Below, in pieces: positions 26,620 through 35,498 of a stretch of 64,000 nucleotides of DNA. Below the pieces are notes generated by a model, which had not been told where the DNA came from, ran no database searches, and was given only the letters and a program-made list of their open reading frames with translations. The DNA comes from Nitrosococcus watsonii C-113 (lineage in GTDB: Bacteria; Pseudomonadota; Gammaproteobacteria; Nitrosococcales; Nitrosococcaceae), in NCBI RefSeq assembly GCF_000143085.1, contig NC_014315.1, positions 1,301,001-1,365,000 of the forward strand, read 5' to 3'. Position 1 is the stretch's first letter. Each line of letters begins with the position of its first letter. The translations under genes and the position numbers were made by a program.

Positions 26620-27543
26620 ATGGTTGAAGTTTTGCTGCAAATGGCAGCGTTTATTGCCTGTGGTAGCGCATGGCGTTATTGTTCTCAACAACACCTAATA
26701 AGCCCTAAAAACACGCGTGAAGTACTGACCGAGTTAGTTTATTATTTATTCCTGCCCGCCTTGGTGCTCGATGTCCTGTGGTCGGCAGATTTGGGAGGAA
26801 CGGCGGGAGGGATCGCCGTGGTAGCTGCAAGCGGGGTATTCATAGCCATTGCTCTGGCCTGGGGGGCTTATCGTCTTCTTCTGGCTGCTTCTTGCCGTTC
26901 TACCCAGGGTGCTCTGATACTAGCGGCAGGATTTCCAAATGCCACTTATTTGGGCCTTCCAGTATTGCAAAGTACGTTAGGTGATTGGGCAAGAGCGGTG
27001 GCTATCCAGTATGATTTATTTGCCTGTACTCCCCTAGTGCTTACCCTAGGTATATATATCGCCCGTATTCATGGAAAAGATGGCAAATCCACCAATCACC
27101 TGCTTGAGTTACTTAAAACGCCACCCTTATGGGCGGCCGCAATGGGGGTCAGCCTTAACCTTGGCGGCGTGCCGGAGCCGGCGGAAATCCACGGCTTTTT
27201 AGATAGGATGGCTGCTAGCGTGGTACCTTTGATGCTTTTGTCCCTTGGGATGGGGTTAGAGTGGTCTCGACGCCAGTGGCAGCACTTACCTCTCCTGTTG
27301 CCGGTGCTCATAATTCAGTTATGCTTAATGCCTCTCTGGGCTACGTTTATGAGTCGCTTTTTTGCTTTCGATTCTTCTCAGCAAACCGCAGTGATATTGG
27401 AGGCAGCCATGCCGAGTATGGTATTGGGAATAGTGTTCTGTGATCGCTTTCATCTGAACACTTCCCTTTATGCCGCGGCTGTCACTTTCTCCACGACTCT
27501 AAGCCTAGTGACGTTGCCTCTTTGGTATCAATTCCTCACGTAG
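26620..27543 (+). CDS. AEC family transporter (auxin efflux carrier superfamily)
   Basis: The product is a permease of about 307 residues with ten predicted hydrophobic segments and family features such as LVYYLFLPALVLDVLW, FPNATYLGLPVLQS, PLMLLSLGMGLEWSRRQW and EAAMPSMVLGIVF. Bacterial AEC proteins carry dicarboxylates or other organic anions; the substrate is unknown here. The ATG at 26620 is preferred because GGAG lies eight bases before it; the frame is open to a TTG at 26599. The 3' end overlaps the convergent gene by eight bases. Confidence 0.87.
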   Translation: MVEVLLQMAAFIACGSAWRYCSQQHLISPKNTREVLTELVYYLFLPALVLDVLWSADLGGTAGGIAVVAASGVFIAIALAWGAYRLLLAASCRSTQGALILAAGFPNATYLGLPVLQSTLGDWARAVAIQYDLFACTPLVLTLGIYIARIHGKDGKSTNHLLELLKTPPLWAAAMGVSLNLGGVPEPAEIHGFLDRMAASVVPLMLLSLGMGLEWSRRQWQHLPLLLPVLIIQLCLMPLWATFMSRFFAFDSSQQTAVILEAAMPSMVLGIVFCDRFHLNTSLYAAAVTFSTTLSLVTLPLWYQFLT

Positions 27544-28294
27544 CGTGCCAGCGTATATTCATTTGTGCTAACCCCTCCTTCAATTCCTTCATTGCTCGCA
27601 TGACTTCTGAGCGGTTTCCCCGTAACCCAAGCTCAAGAATAGGTTGGTGCTTGCCGAGATGGGGAAGGCAGGAAAAACGCAGACGGGAGTAGCGGGAGAC
27701 GATCTGTTCCATAAGCGGGAGCAGATCACTTTCACCCACGCCAACCACGCGGATGACCTGTTCCGTCTTAGGGGCTAAATCGCGCAAATCTAAATAATAA
27801 GTTTCCAGGACCCATTCCATCATGGGCCAGGCCATTTCCGGGAACCCCGGCAAAAAATGGTGAGAATGGAGGGAAAAACCTGGGACTCGGTTGAGGGGGT
27901 TGGGAATAATTTTGCATCCTTGGGGAAGATGGGCCATTCGGATGCGGTAAGGATAGGCCCGCTCTCCATACTGAGCCTCCACTTCCTTGATGGCATCGGG
28001 GTGGGGAAAGAGGGTGACGCCGACAGCTTCCGCGGCGCACTGCCGGGTGCGGTCATCGGGGGTTGCGCCGATTCCGCCAAAGCAAAAAACGATATCCTCC
28101 GAATGAAGGGTATGGCGCAGGGTGCGGGTAATTATTCCGGCATCATCGCCGATGAACTGACACCAGGCTAATTCCAGTCCCCGCTTGTCCAGGGCTTCAA
28201 TGAGGTGGGGAAAGTGTTTATCGCGCCGTTTCCCGCTAAGTAATTCATCGCCTATGATAACGGCGCCTACCTGTCTCTGCATGGCTTGGTTCAA
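27536..28294 (-). CDS. MoCF/CinA-N-like competence/damage-inducible domain protein
   Basis: The 252-residue protein opens with VGAVIIGDELLSGKRRDKHF and continues FCFGGIGATPDDRTRQCAAEA, the molybdopterin-binding (MoCF) signature of CinA N-terminal domains. The C-terminal CinA deamidase domain is absent, as in the shorter molybdopterin-binding proteins common in Proteobacteria. Such stand-alone domains may act in nucleotide pyrophosphate metabolism; the activity is not certain. It is divergent from the yoaA gene, with about 90 bases between them. Confidence 0.87.
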   Translation of the reverse strand: MNQAMQRQVGAVIIGDELLSGKRRDKHFPHLIEALDKRGLELAWCQFIGDDAGIITRTLRHTLHSEDIVFCFGGIGATPDDRTRQCAAEAVGVTLFPHPDAIKEVEAQYGERAYPYRIRMAHLPQGCKIIPNPLNRVPGFSLHSHHFLPGFPEMAWPMMEWVLETYYLDLRDLAPKTEQVIRVVGVGESDLLPLMEQIVSRYSRLRFSCLPHLGKHQPILELGLRGNRSEVMRAMKELKEGLAQMNIRWHAT

Positions 28295-28385
28295 TGGGAG
28301 GTCTATATGGTAATGTTAAGCTATAACGATAGTAGTTTAGCGGCAATTTTAACGATAGTGTACAGCGATCTCCAATAACGTGCCC

Positions 28386-30308
28386 ATGGAATACGCTTTA
28401 TTTTCCGTGGTTGAACTTCTAGGCGAAGACGGTCCTTTAGCCCGCCAAATTGAAGGATTTACCCCGCGCCGCCAGCAACAGGAAATGGCGGAAGTGGTTG
28501 CCAGGGCGTTAGAAGGAAGACAAACGTTAGTGACTGAAGCAGGTACAGGAACGGGTAAAACCTACGCTTATCTGGTACCAGCATTATTGTCAGGGGTCAA
28601 GGTCATCATTTCCACGGGGACTAAACATCTCCAGGATCAGCTTTACCATCGGGATTTACCCTTGGTGAAAAATGCCTTGGGTATTTCCGCCCAGGTAGCC
28701 CTGCTTAAAGGGCGGAGTAATTATCTTTGCCTCCACCGTCTACATTTGTTTACCCAGGAAGGGGAGGCGAGTCATGGTCGTTTGGCTGTGGATCTGGTGA
28801 AGGCGCAACTGTGGGCGCGCCAGACTTCCGCTGGCGATATCGGTGAGTTGAGTGGCGTTGCGGATGATTCCCCCGTGTGGCCCCGAATTACCTCCACCGC
28901 GGATAACTGTTTTGGGCAAGGGTGTCCCTCATTTGCGGAATGTCATTTGATGGCGGCCCGGCGGCAGGCCCAGGAAGCCGATATCCTGGTGGTAAACCAT
29001 CATTTGTTATTATCGGATATGGCGCTACAGGAGGAAGGCCATGGCGATCTGCTGCCGCTAGCCAAGGCTTATATTCTGGATGAGGCCCATCAACTTCCTG
29101 AAACTGCCTCCCGCTTTTTTGGACGCCGGGTGAGCGGTCGTCAATTGTTAGATCTGGCCCGTGATAGTGGAGCAGAACAACGCAATGACGCTCCCGATAT
29201 GCTAGCTATCCGCGATGCTTGTCAGTGGCTGGAGAAGACTGTGGCCGATTTCCGCTTGGCCTTGGGTCTCGGAGAGCGTCGCTTGGCTTGGCGGAAGGTT
29301 GCGGATACGCCGCCGGTGGCCCTAGCGCTAGAGCAACTAAGTAAGGCTTTGGCGGATTTGGAAGTAGAACTTGAGCCGGCGGCGGTGCGGGGCAAGGGTT
29401 TGGATCATTGTTTTAAGCGCTGTGGGAGTTTGCGGGAGCAGCTTGCGATGTTTGCTGAAGAGGCAAGCGATGATTTTGTTTATTGGTTCGAAACCTACCA
29501 CCGATCCTTTATTTTAAGTGCGAGTCCTTTGGCAATCAGTGAAAATTTTCAGGCTTACATGGAGTGTCGGCCGGGCGCTTGGATATTTACTTCGGCCACC
29601 ATGGCGGTAGGGGAGTACTTTGATCATTTCAATCATCAGCTAGGTTTAACAATGCCCGCCACCTACCGTTGGGAAAGTCCCTTTGATTTCCAGCGGCAAG
29701 CCCTTTTGTATCAGCCCGTTGGGCTCCCTGAGCCCCACGATCCTGGTTATACCCAGGCCGTGATCGAAGAAGCCCTGCCGGTACTTGAAGCTAGCCGCGG
29801 CCGTGCCTTTTTGCTGTTTACCAGCCATCGGGCGCTAAAGGAAGCCCATGGTTTGCTCAAGGACCGAATCACCTTTCCTTTATTAGTTCAGGGCAGCGCG
29901 CCGCGCAGCGAGTTGCTACGCCGCTTCCGCGCTTTGGGTAATGGTGTATTGTTAGGTACGAGCAGTTTTTGGGAGGGCGTGGATGTCCGCGGCGAGGCTT
30001 TATCCTGCGTCATCATTGATAAATTGCCTTTTGCTTCGCCAGGCGAACCGCTACTGCAAGCCAGAATTGAGGCCATTCGCCGCCAGGGCGGTAATCCCTT
30101 TATGGACTATCAACTTCCCAATGCTGTCATTCAGCTTAAGCAAGGCGTGGGGCGGCTGATTCGCGATGAGCATGATCGAGGTGTATTGATGCTCTGTGAT
30201 CCTCGCCTTCGCAGTAAATCCTATGGTCGTTTGTTCCTAGAAAGTCTGCCGAGCATAGCCCAAAGCCAGGATATTGAAGAGGTGGAAGCCTTCTTTCGGA
30301 GAGGATAA
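28386..30308 (+). CDS. yoaA: ATP-dependent helicase, YoaA/DinG family
   Basis: The product is an XPD/DinG-type iron-sulfur helicase of about 640 residues. It shows Walker A EAGTGTGKTYAYL, the FeS cysteines around residues 113, 180, 185 and 191 (NYLCLHR, NCFGQGCPSFAEC), the DEAH box LDEAHQLPE, and the C-terminal motif VII region QGVGRLIRDEHDRG. YoaA works with the clamp-loader subunit chi in repair of stalled forks. The ATG at 28386 is chosen over the GTG at 28380; no strong ribosome-binding site decides it. Its end overlaps the convergent symporter gene by 88 bases. Confidence 0.92.
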   Translation: MEYALFSVVELLGEDGPLARQIEGFTPRRQQQEMAEVVARALEGRQTLVTEAGTGTGKTYAYLVPALLSGVKVIISTGTKHLQDQLYHRDLPLVKNALGISAQVALLKGRSNYLCLHRLHLFTQEGEASHGRLAVDLVKAQLWARQTSAGDIGELSGVADDSPVWPRITSTADNCFGQGCPSFAECHLMAARRQAQEADILVVNHHLLLSDMALQEEGHGDLLPLAKAYILDEAHQLPETASRFFGRRVSGRQLLDLARDSGAEQRNDAPDMLAIRDACQWLEKTVADFRLALGLGERRLAWRKVADTPPVALALEQLSKALADLEVELEPAAVRGKGLDHCFKRCGSLREQLAMFAEEASDDFVYWFETYHRSFILSASPLAISENFQAYMECRPGAWIFTSATMAVGEYFDHFNHQLGLTMPATYRWESPFDFQRQALLYQPVGLPEPHDPGYTQAVIEEALPVLEASRGRAFLLFTSHRALKEAHGLLKDRITFPLLVQGSAPRSELLRRFRALGNGVLLGTSSFWEGVDVRGEALSCVIIDKLPFASPGEPLLQARIEAIRRQGGNPFMDYQLPNAVIQLKQGVGRLIRDEHDRGVLMLCDPRLRSKSYGRLFLESLPSIAQSQDIEEVEAFFRRG

Positions 30309-31255
30309 TTTTCGGTTCTTAAGGATTTTCCGGGGACGCGGCTAGGGCGGCGTGACCAGTAATAGGCCAGTAGAGAACCGGAGAGATTGTGCCAGATACT
30401 AAATAAAGCTCCAGGAAGGGCAGCTTGGGCGGTAAAGTATTTTAAGGCCAGGGCCACCGCTAGACCTGAATTCTGCATGCCTACCTCAATGGCTATGGTG
30501 CGGGCTTGACGTTGATTGAAACCGAGGGCCTGGGCTAAGCCATAGCCGCTTGCCAGGCCCAGCCCATTATGTAACAAGATACAGAGGGCGATTGTTGGGG
30601 CAATGAGAGTCAGTTTATCCTGGTTAATGGCCACTATGATCGCCACGATAAGCACGATGGCAAAAACCGAAATGACGGGAAAAACGTCAGTGAACCTGCC
30701 TAGCCGTTGGCCGAAAAAAGTATTGATGATAACCCCTAAGGTGACAGGAAGCAGCACAATTATCAAAATACTTTGCAGCATATCAGCTATTGGCACTGGG
30801 ACTTGTTGCCCCACATAAAGCCAGGTAAGAAAAGGCGTGGCGAGAACGGATAGAAGCGTGGAAGCGGCCGTTAGGGTGATGGAAAGGGCCACATCACCCC
30901 GGGCTAGATAACACACTACATTGGATGCGGTGCCTCCTGGGCTGCATCCCAGCAGAATCATGCCAACGGTAAGATATGCCGGTAAGCTAAAAAGGTGGCT
31001 TACTATCCAGGCGATGAGGGGCATCAATAAAAACTGTAACAGGATACCCGTGGCAACGACTTGGGGCTGCTTGAAAATGAGCGCAAAGTCATTGGCTTTA
31101 AGGGTCATTCCCATGCCGAACATGATCAAGCCTAATAAGGGTACGATAGCCGATTTGAAAGCTACCCAGGGTTCAGGATAGTGGTAGGCTACTCCGGCCC
31201 CCATGAGCGCCAGCAGTGGAAATAGGGCTGTGATTCGATTAGGTGTCGTTGCCAT
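30221..31255 (-). CDS. Bile acid:sodium symporter (SBF) family protein
   Basis: This 344-residue membrane protein has about nine to ten hydrophobic segments and the SBF motifs GMGMTL, GCSPGGTASNVVCYLA and IEVGMQNSGLAVALALKYF, placing it in the BASS/SBF group of sodium-coupled organic anion carriers, to which pantothenate- and pyruvate-type carriers also belong. The last 30 residues, which are hydrophilic and basic, are encoded antisense to the end of yoaA and may be a late extension through loss of an earlier stop. Confidence 0.9.
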   Translation of the reverse strand: MATTPNRITALFPLLALMGAGVAYHYPEPWVAFKSAIVPLLGLIMFGMGMTLKANDFALIFKQPQVVATGILLQFLLMPLIAWIVSHLFSLPAYLTVGMILLGCSPGGTASNVVCYLARGDVALSITLTAASTLLSVLATPFLTWLYVGQQVPVPIADMLQSILIIVLLPVTLGVIINTFFGQRLGRFTDVFPVISVFAIVLIVAIIVAINQDKLTLIAPTIALCILLHNGLGLASGYGLAQALGFNQRQARTIAIEVGMQNSGLAVALALKYFTAQAALPGALFSIWHNLSGSLLAYYWSRRPSRVPGKSLRTENYPLRKKASTSSISWLWAMLGRLSRNKRP

Positions 31256-31492
31256 GGTATATCGGCTTAGCTAAAGATATAGCGGGTTTGGATAGGCAAG
31301 AACGAAGCGATATTTTGGGCATAATAAATGAGTAGTAGCGCCGCATCCTTTTTAATGAGGGTCGATAAGGCTCTCTTTTAATCGTTTCCACATAAAAGCG
31401 TAGACAGTACAGCTACTTGATTAGCTGTGTTCGTGCAGCTTTAGAAAATAGTTAGATTTGAGTAAGGCCTTATTTAGTAGATCTGCTGCAAG

Positions 31493-32596
31493 ATGGATAG
31501 CACAAAAATGAAAAAACTAGAAGAAGTTTACAAACGATCCGGGATACCTACTTACACTTTCGTTGAACCAGCGGAATACAAGTCACTTCTTGTTTCCATC
31601 CGAATCCCCGGGCGCGGAACTATTGTTGAAGGACCGTCAGGTATAGGGAAAACTACAAGCGTCTTAAAAATCATCGAATCTCTTTCTCCTGGTGGCAATG
31701 TTACGAAACTTTCGGGAAGAAATACAGATGATTATGATGTGATTGCTGCTTTACCTGAACTGGGTAATTTAGGAATAGTTCTTATCGATGATTTTCATAG
31801 ATTGCCAGAAGAAACAAAATCTATATTAGCAGATTATATTAAGAGACTTGCAGATACGGAAAACGAAAATAGCAAGATTATCATTGTAGGTATTAATAAA
31901 GCTGGACAATCTCTATTGAATTATGCTTCTGATTTGACCGGAAGGATAGATACGATTGCATTTGAATCTAATCCAGAAAATAAGGTTGAAGAGCTTATAT
32001 CGAAGGGAGAGAATGCTCTAAATATCACGATAAATATCAAGAATGAAATTATTGTAGAATCCCAAGGCAGTTTTCACTTAGCACAGATGCTATGCCATGA
32101 ATGTTGTATTGAAGCTGAAATTCTTGGGGAAATGGAACGAAAAAAAGGAACTATCTCTAGCATGGAAGTTGTTCGTGAACGAGTTCTTGGTGACTTATCA
32201 AAGACATTTTTTGAGAAGGCCAAACCGTTTGCCACAGGCCCTCGGTTACGAAAAGAGGGAAGAGCGCCCTATTTCTTTTTGCTTTATTGGCTAGCAACTG
32301 CAAAAGATTGGTCTTTAAATATATCTGATGCAATTAGAAAGAATCCCGCACATCGTAGCAGTGTAAGCCAAATAGTAGATAAGGGTTTTCTTGCTGACCA
32401 CATCGCCAAGAATAGTGAATTGCAGGATGTTATTCACTTCGATAGCCAGACAAGAGAACTTAGCATTGAAGATCCTAAATTTGTATATTTTATCAGGAAC
32501 CTGTTGTGGTCTAAGTTTTGTGAAAAAATAGGATACCGATCAGTCGATTTTGATTCAACGTATGATTATGCCCTGTCCTTCGGCTGGTGCAGATAG
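31493..32596 (+). CDS. NTPase half of an interrupted NTPase-TIR protein
   Basis: The frame encodes 367 residues: Walker A GPSGIGKTT (47-55), Walker B GIVLIDDFHRL (94-104), NKAG and Arg-containing sensor-like elements, then a C-terminal winged-helix-like region. Its last residues before the stop, FDSTYDYALSF, are the first strand of a TIR domain (YD.ALSFAG.DR). The TIR then continues in the next frame from 32582. One extra G near 32582 or 32583 explains the break, so the original protein would be about 507 residues, NTPase-TIR. Base composition is clearly more AT-rich than neighbours, suggesting transfer. The architecture is that of immune-type signalling proteins; defence is inferred. Confidence 0.8.
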   Translation: MDSTKMKKLEEVYKRSGIPTYTFVEPAEYKSLLVSIRIPGRGTIVEGPSGIGKTTSVLKIIESLSPGGNVTKLSGRNTDDYDVIAALPELGNLGIVLIDDFHRLPEETKSILADYIKRLADTENENSKIIIVGINKAGQSLLNYASDLTGRIDTIAFESNPENKVEELISKGENALNITINIKNEIIVESQGSFHLAQMLCHECCIEAEILGEMERKKGTISSMEVVRERVLGDLSKTFFEKAKPFATGPRLRKEGRAPYFFLLYWLATAKDWSLNISDAIRKNPAHRSSVSQIVDKGFLADHIAKNSELQDVIHFDSQTRELSIEDPKFVYFIRNLLWSKFCEKIGYRSVDFDSTYDYALSFGWCR

Positions 32597-33017
32597 GGTT
32601 GTTGCAGAAAAACTCTTTAGTTTTCTGGAGGAGCGTGAACTTTCGGTATTTTACGATAATAATGAGCAACATCGGATTCTTGCGGAAAACATTGAAGACT
32701 ATCTTGCGCCTATCTATCGAAGTGAAGCTTCATTTGTGATTGTTCTTCTTGGCAGGGAATACCCTAAACGAGTTTGGACCAGATTTGAATCAGAACAGTT
32801 TAAAGAACGATTCGGTGACAAAGCGATAATTTCAGTATGGTTTAGCGACGTATCTCCAGGGATATTCGATGAGACCACCAAGTATGGCGGAATTAAATTT
32901 GACTATTCTAAACAATTAGACAGTGAAATTAAGCGAATAGGTGAGTTACTTTGTCAGAAGATCGTCGAGTATAAGGAGTCCAAGCAGGCGTTGCAGTCAA
33001 CTGGGCGGTTAAAATGA
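32550..33017 (+). CDS. TIR-domain half of the interrupted NTPase-TIR protein
   Basis: After the shift point the frame reads SAGADRVVAEKLFSFLEE, matching TIR box 1 after the F of the other frame, then LSVFYDNNEQHRILAENIEDYLAPIYRSEASFVIVLLG and PKRVWTRFESEQF. The Glu in that last stretch is in the position of the catalytic glutamate of bacterial NAD-cleaving TIR domains. The C-terminus is a short helix. The open frame starts at a TTG, but the true N-terminus is in the upstream frame. As given, the TIR would be made only by frameshifting or internal initiation. Confidence 0.8.
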   Translation: MIQRMIMPCPSAGADRVVAEKLFSFLEERELSVFYDNNEQHRILAENIEDYLAPIYRSEASFVIVLLGREYPKRVWTRFESEQFKERFGDKAIISVWFSDVSPGIFDETTKYGGIKFDYSKQLDSEIKRIGELLCQKIVEYKESKQALQSTGRLK

Positions 33018-33020
33018 ATT

Positions 33021-33310
33021 GATCTATACACCGGAATTCCGGGCCAGAGGTTGCTGGGCGGCTGGCGGTTGTGAAAAGAATCTCGGCGGCATGAGTAGGG
33101 AGGGCGTTGGCGGTTCTGGAAGCAGAGATCAAGCAGCTGCGTTAGGGTCTGGCAGAGGTGCGTATTGGGGCGGAAAATCTTAAAAAAAGAGTGGCGCCAT
33201 ACTTTGCTGGGAAGTCGCTTCCCGGCACGTGTTCATGAAGATAGTGACAGGGCTATCCCATGTAAGTGATGGTGCGAGTTCTGGAGGCTTCTCGCAGTGG
33301 ATTTAAGAGT
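33021..33310 (+). pseudogene. IS3-family transposase remnant (orfA and start of orfB)
   Basis: Short in-phase pieces of IS3-type OrfA are visible: IYTPEFRAR at 33023, LEAEIKQLR, a stop, then GLAEVRIGAENLKKRVAPYFAGKSLPG to 33235. A second piece, GYPM then VMVRVLEASRSGF (about 33250-33310), matches the beginning of OrfB. Stops and shifts interrupt all of them and the catalytic DDE part is missing. The remnant lies four bases after the TIR gene stop, consistent with arrival of the island through mobile DNA. Confidence 0.65.
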
Positions 33311-33425
33311 TCCGGCGTCGTTAATCAAAAAGCAGGAGGATTATCCTTCCTTTTGGGGATTTAGCAATTTCTTTATTGAAGCCATGGCTCATTCATATCT
33401 ATTATCTACCAGTAATAGAAAAAGC

Positions 33426-34079
33426 CTATAACTTCATGGTGAAAAAAACTTCCGCAAAGACTCCTTGAGGGGTGTTTTGTTGTGGATCGGCAAAGACTGC
33501 CCGCCAGCGATTAAGCCCCAAAATCCCTTCTCCATAGGGGATGGAGGCAAGTTGACTTTTGTGTTCTCCTATCGCCTGCATTTTTTTCCCTATCTGGTCA
33601 TCGATATATTCAAGGCGATCCCAACGGGGGAATAATCCCCACACCTCATAGGCCCATAGGGCGTTTATGGATAGGGGTGTTTCTTCAATACATTTTCGGG
33701 TCAGTTGTCCCGCCAGCCGGTGGGTAGGATGCCGGTCCCAGTGATCGTGGAGGGAATAGACCTCTTCAGGCTGAAGCCGCATGATGAGCTCGCTAAGCTG
33801 ATCCTTTGCTGAATGGTAATGGGAAGTGTTTTTTAGATCAGGGAGATCAAAGAAAATAACTTCGTTGATTCCTAATACTCCCGCCGCTCGAGTGGCCTCT
33901 TGTTTACGAATATCTACCAAAGTTTCTTCCGGCCAGCCAAAGGGATTGGGGCTTCTTCTCCCATCGGTTAAAATGACCGAGGTAATATGGCAACCCGAGG
34001 CCGCTTTTTTAGCCGCGGTCCCCCCCATGCCAATTTCCATGTCATCCGGATGGGCGCTGATGATCAGGGTTTGATTCAT
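33426..34079 (-). CDS. PIG-L family deacetylase (LmbE-like)
   Basis: The 217-residue zinc hydrolase shows the family motif SAHPDDMEIGMGGTAAK near the N-terminus and the second His motif DHWDRHPTHR. PIG-L proteins remove N-acetyl groups from sugar amides such as GlcNAc conjugates. The substrate is not known. The gene overlaps the preceding membrane protein gene by 38 bases on the same strand, suggesting co-transcription. Confidence 0.88.
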   Translation of the reverse strand: MNQTLIISAHPDDMEIGMGGTAAKKAASGCHITSVILTDGRRSPNPFGWPEETLVDIRKQEATRAAGVLGINEVIFFDLPDLKNTSHYHSAKDQLSELIMRLQPEEVYSLHDHWDRHPTHRLAGQLTRKCIEETPLSINALWAYEVWGLFPRWDRLEYIDDQIGKKMQAIGEHKSQLASIPYGEGILGLNRWRAVFADPQQNTPQGVFAEVFFTMKL

Positions 34080-34656
34080 CTTGCTGGGGTTTCTTTTCCA
34101 GGCGGGGAGGATTGGGTCCTGAAGTTTCTGCCTCGATAAGTTCCATGGGTTTACGCCGAAATAGGTTTTTTTTAGCTTCTTTTCCCTTTAGGCTTTCTTG
34201 GCGGGCCCGCACTGCATAGCCAGTCAGAGCGCCGCCGGCGGCCAGCAGGGTCAAGATGCCAACGGTAAAAAATTGCAGAGTAAGCAGCCCTACCCCGACA
34301 GCCGCTGCTCCAACGACGGCTGCGCCCACCTTAAAATTAGCTTTAGCATGGGCGCGATTGGTTTCTTTTACAATACGCTTATGGGTTTGTTCGAAGGCAC
34401 GGTTCTTTTCTTTTTCCGTGGAGACGAGGAGTTGTTCTCGCTCTTGAAGTAGCTTTTCCTTCGTTCGTACCAAGGCATCTTTTCTGATGTGATCAGCGAT
34501 GGAAGCGAACCAGAAAGCCGTCATAAAGCTGGCAATTAATGCAAGCAGCCCATAAGGAAGCCAGTTCGTTCCAGGATGTTCCAGAAAGGCAAAAACAAGG
34601 ATGGCGGTAGCTGCCTGAATAATAATAATTCCTGGGAGAAATCTGAGCATTGACAT
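34042..34656 (-). CDS. Hypothetical membrane protein with coiled-coil
   Basis: The product is 204 residues: two N-terminal hydrophobic segments (FLPGIIIIQAATAILVFAF and LLALIASFMTAFWFASIA), a long charged helix with heptad character (ALVRTKEKLLQEREQLLVSTEKEKNRAFEQ is read as several shorter pieces), then a Gly/Ala-rich hydrophobic stretch (AAAVGVGLLTLQFF) and a Lys/Pro-rich tail. No family is recognised. It overlaps the PIG-L gene, so the two may act together at the membrane. Confidence 0.6.
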   Translation of the reverse strand: MSMLRFLPGIIIIQAATAILVFAFLEHPGTNWLPYGLLALIASFMTAFWFASIADHIRKDALVRTKEKLLQEREQLLVSTEKEKNRAFEQTHKRIVKETNRAHAKANFKVGAAVVGAAAVGVGLLTLQFFTVGILTLLAAGGALTGYAVRARQESLKGKEAKKNLFRRKPMELIEAETSGPNPPRLEKKPQQDESNPDHQRPSG

Positions 34657-34941
34657 ATAGGGTCAACCTATCGGGATAAGAATCAGCAGAAGTAGACGGA
34701 GTCATTATCTGGCGAATGATCGATCCGTATTTTAATAGATCTCATTATAGGGTATTCGGAAAGTTATTTCCGGGATCAGCCTACGGCAGGCATGGACTGT
34801 GTTAAGCAATTGCCCAAATTCCCTGGGGTACGCGCGGCCAAGGATCGTAGTTGCTGGATGGGGAATGAAGCCATGCTTGCTATCAGGAGCCGGAAAGCCT
34901 AGACTGAATAATAACTCTCAGGCTGGGCTTTCCGGCGTTTC

Positions 34942-35466
34942 TTAAAATGGCAGGCCGTGAGAAGCCCCTCCCATAAATAAAAGCATGGGCACGGATAATA
35001 AAGTATTGCTCCGGGAAGCGAGAAATGCTATCCGCTTGGCCTTGGCTTTTTCTTCCTCAGTAGCGGCAACCAAGCCTAGCACTTTCTTCTGATTAGGCCA
35101 GATGAGAACCCAGACATTAAATAGCATGATCGTCCCTAACCAGGCGCCCATTCCAATGGTAGTCAAGGCTACGTTATTGGCGCCTATTCCTAGGGTAAAA
35201 GCACCGTGCAAACTATACTGGGGCGCCACCATTAAATAATAAGCTCCGGACAGCCAAGTTACCAGCGCCGACCATCTAAACCACAATAGGGCGCGGGGGG
35301 TGATGTATTTGCCAATAGCGGCTGGGCCGGGTCCTCCCTGGTCCTTAGCGGCTTCCGCCGCGGCGGGTGCCTGCACGAAATTAAAATAGTACAGTAGCCC
35401 AATCCAGGTAATACCCGCGAGAAAGTGTAGCCAGCGATCAAGGGCTAAAGAAGTTATTGATTCCAT
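34942..35466 (-). CDS. PuuD-like urate-oxidase N-terminal membrane protein
   Basis: The 174-residue protein has four hydrophobic segments: LHFLAGITWIGLLYYFNFV, RWSALVTWLSGAYYLMVA, IGMGAWLGTIMLFNVWVLIWPNQKKVLG and SNTLLSVPMLLFMGG. This fits the N-terminal membrane domain (DUF989) of urate hydroxylase PuuD, here without the C-terminal cytochrome c domain. Conserved His and Trp residues in the first segment resemble heme-copper-like helices. Stand-alone forms have no proven activity. A 31-aa membrane peptide is encoded just upstream. Confidence 0.78.
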   Translation of the reverse strand: MESITSLALDRWLHFLAGITWIGLLYYFNFVQAPAAAEAAKDQGGPGPAAIGKYITPRALLWFRWSALVTWLSGAYYLMVAPQYSLHGAFTLGIGANNVALTTIGMGAWLGTIMLFNVWVLIWPNQKKVLGLVAATEEEKAKAKRIAFLASRSNTLLSVPMLLFMGGASHGLPF

Positions 35467-35498
35467 AAAGTCATCTCCATAGGGTTTTATAAAAACGC

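Noticed and set aside
32570-32600. Programmed ribosomal frameshift joining the NTPase and TIR halves
   Set aside because: No slippery heptamer, internal Shine-Dalgarno or downstream stem was seen at the shift; a one-base insertion is simpler.
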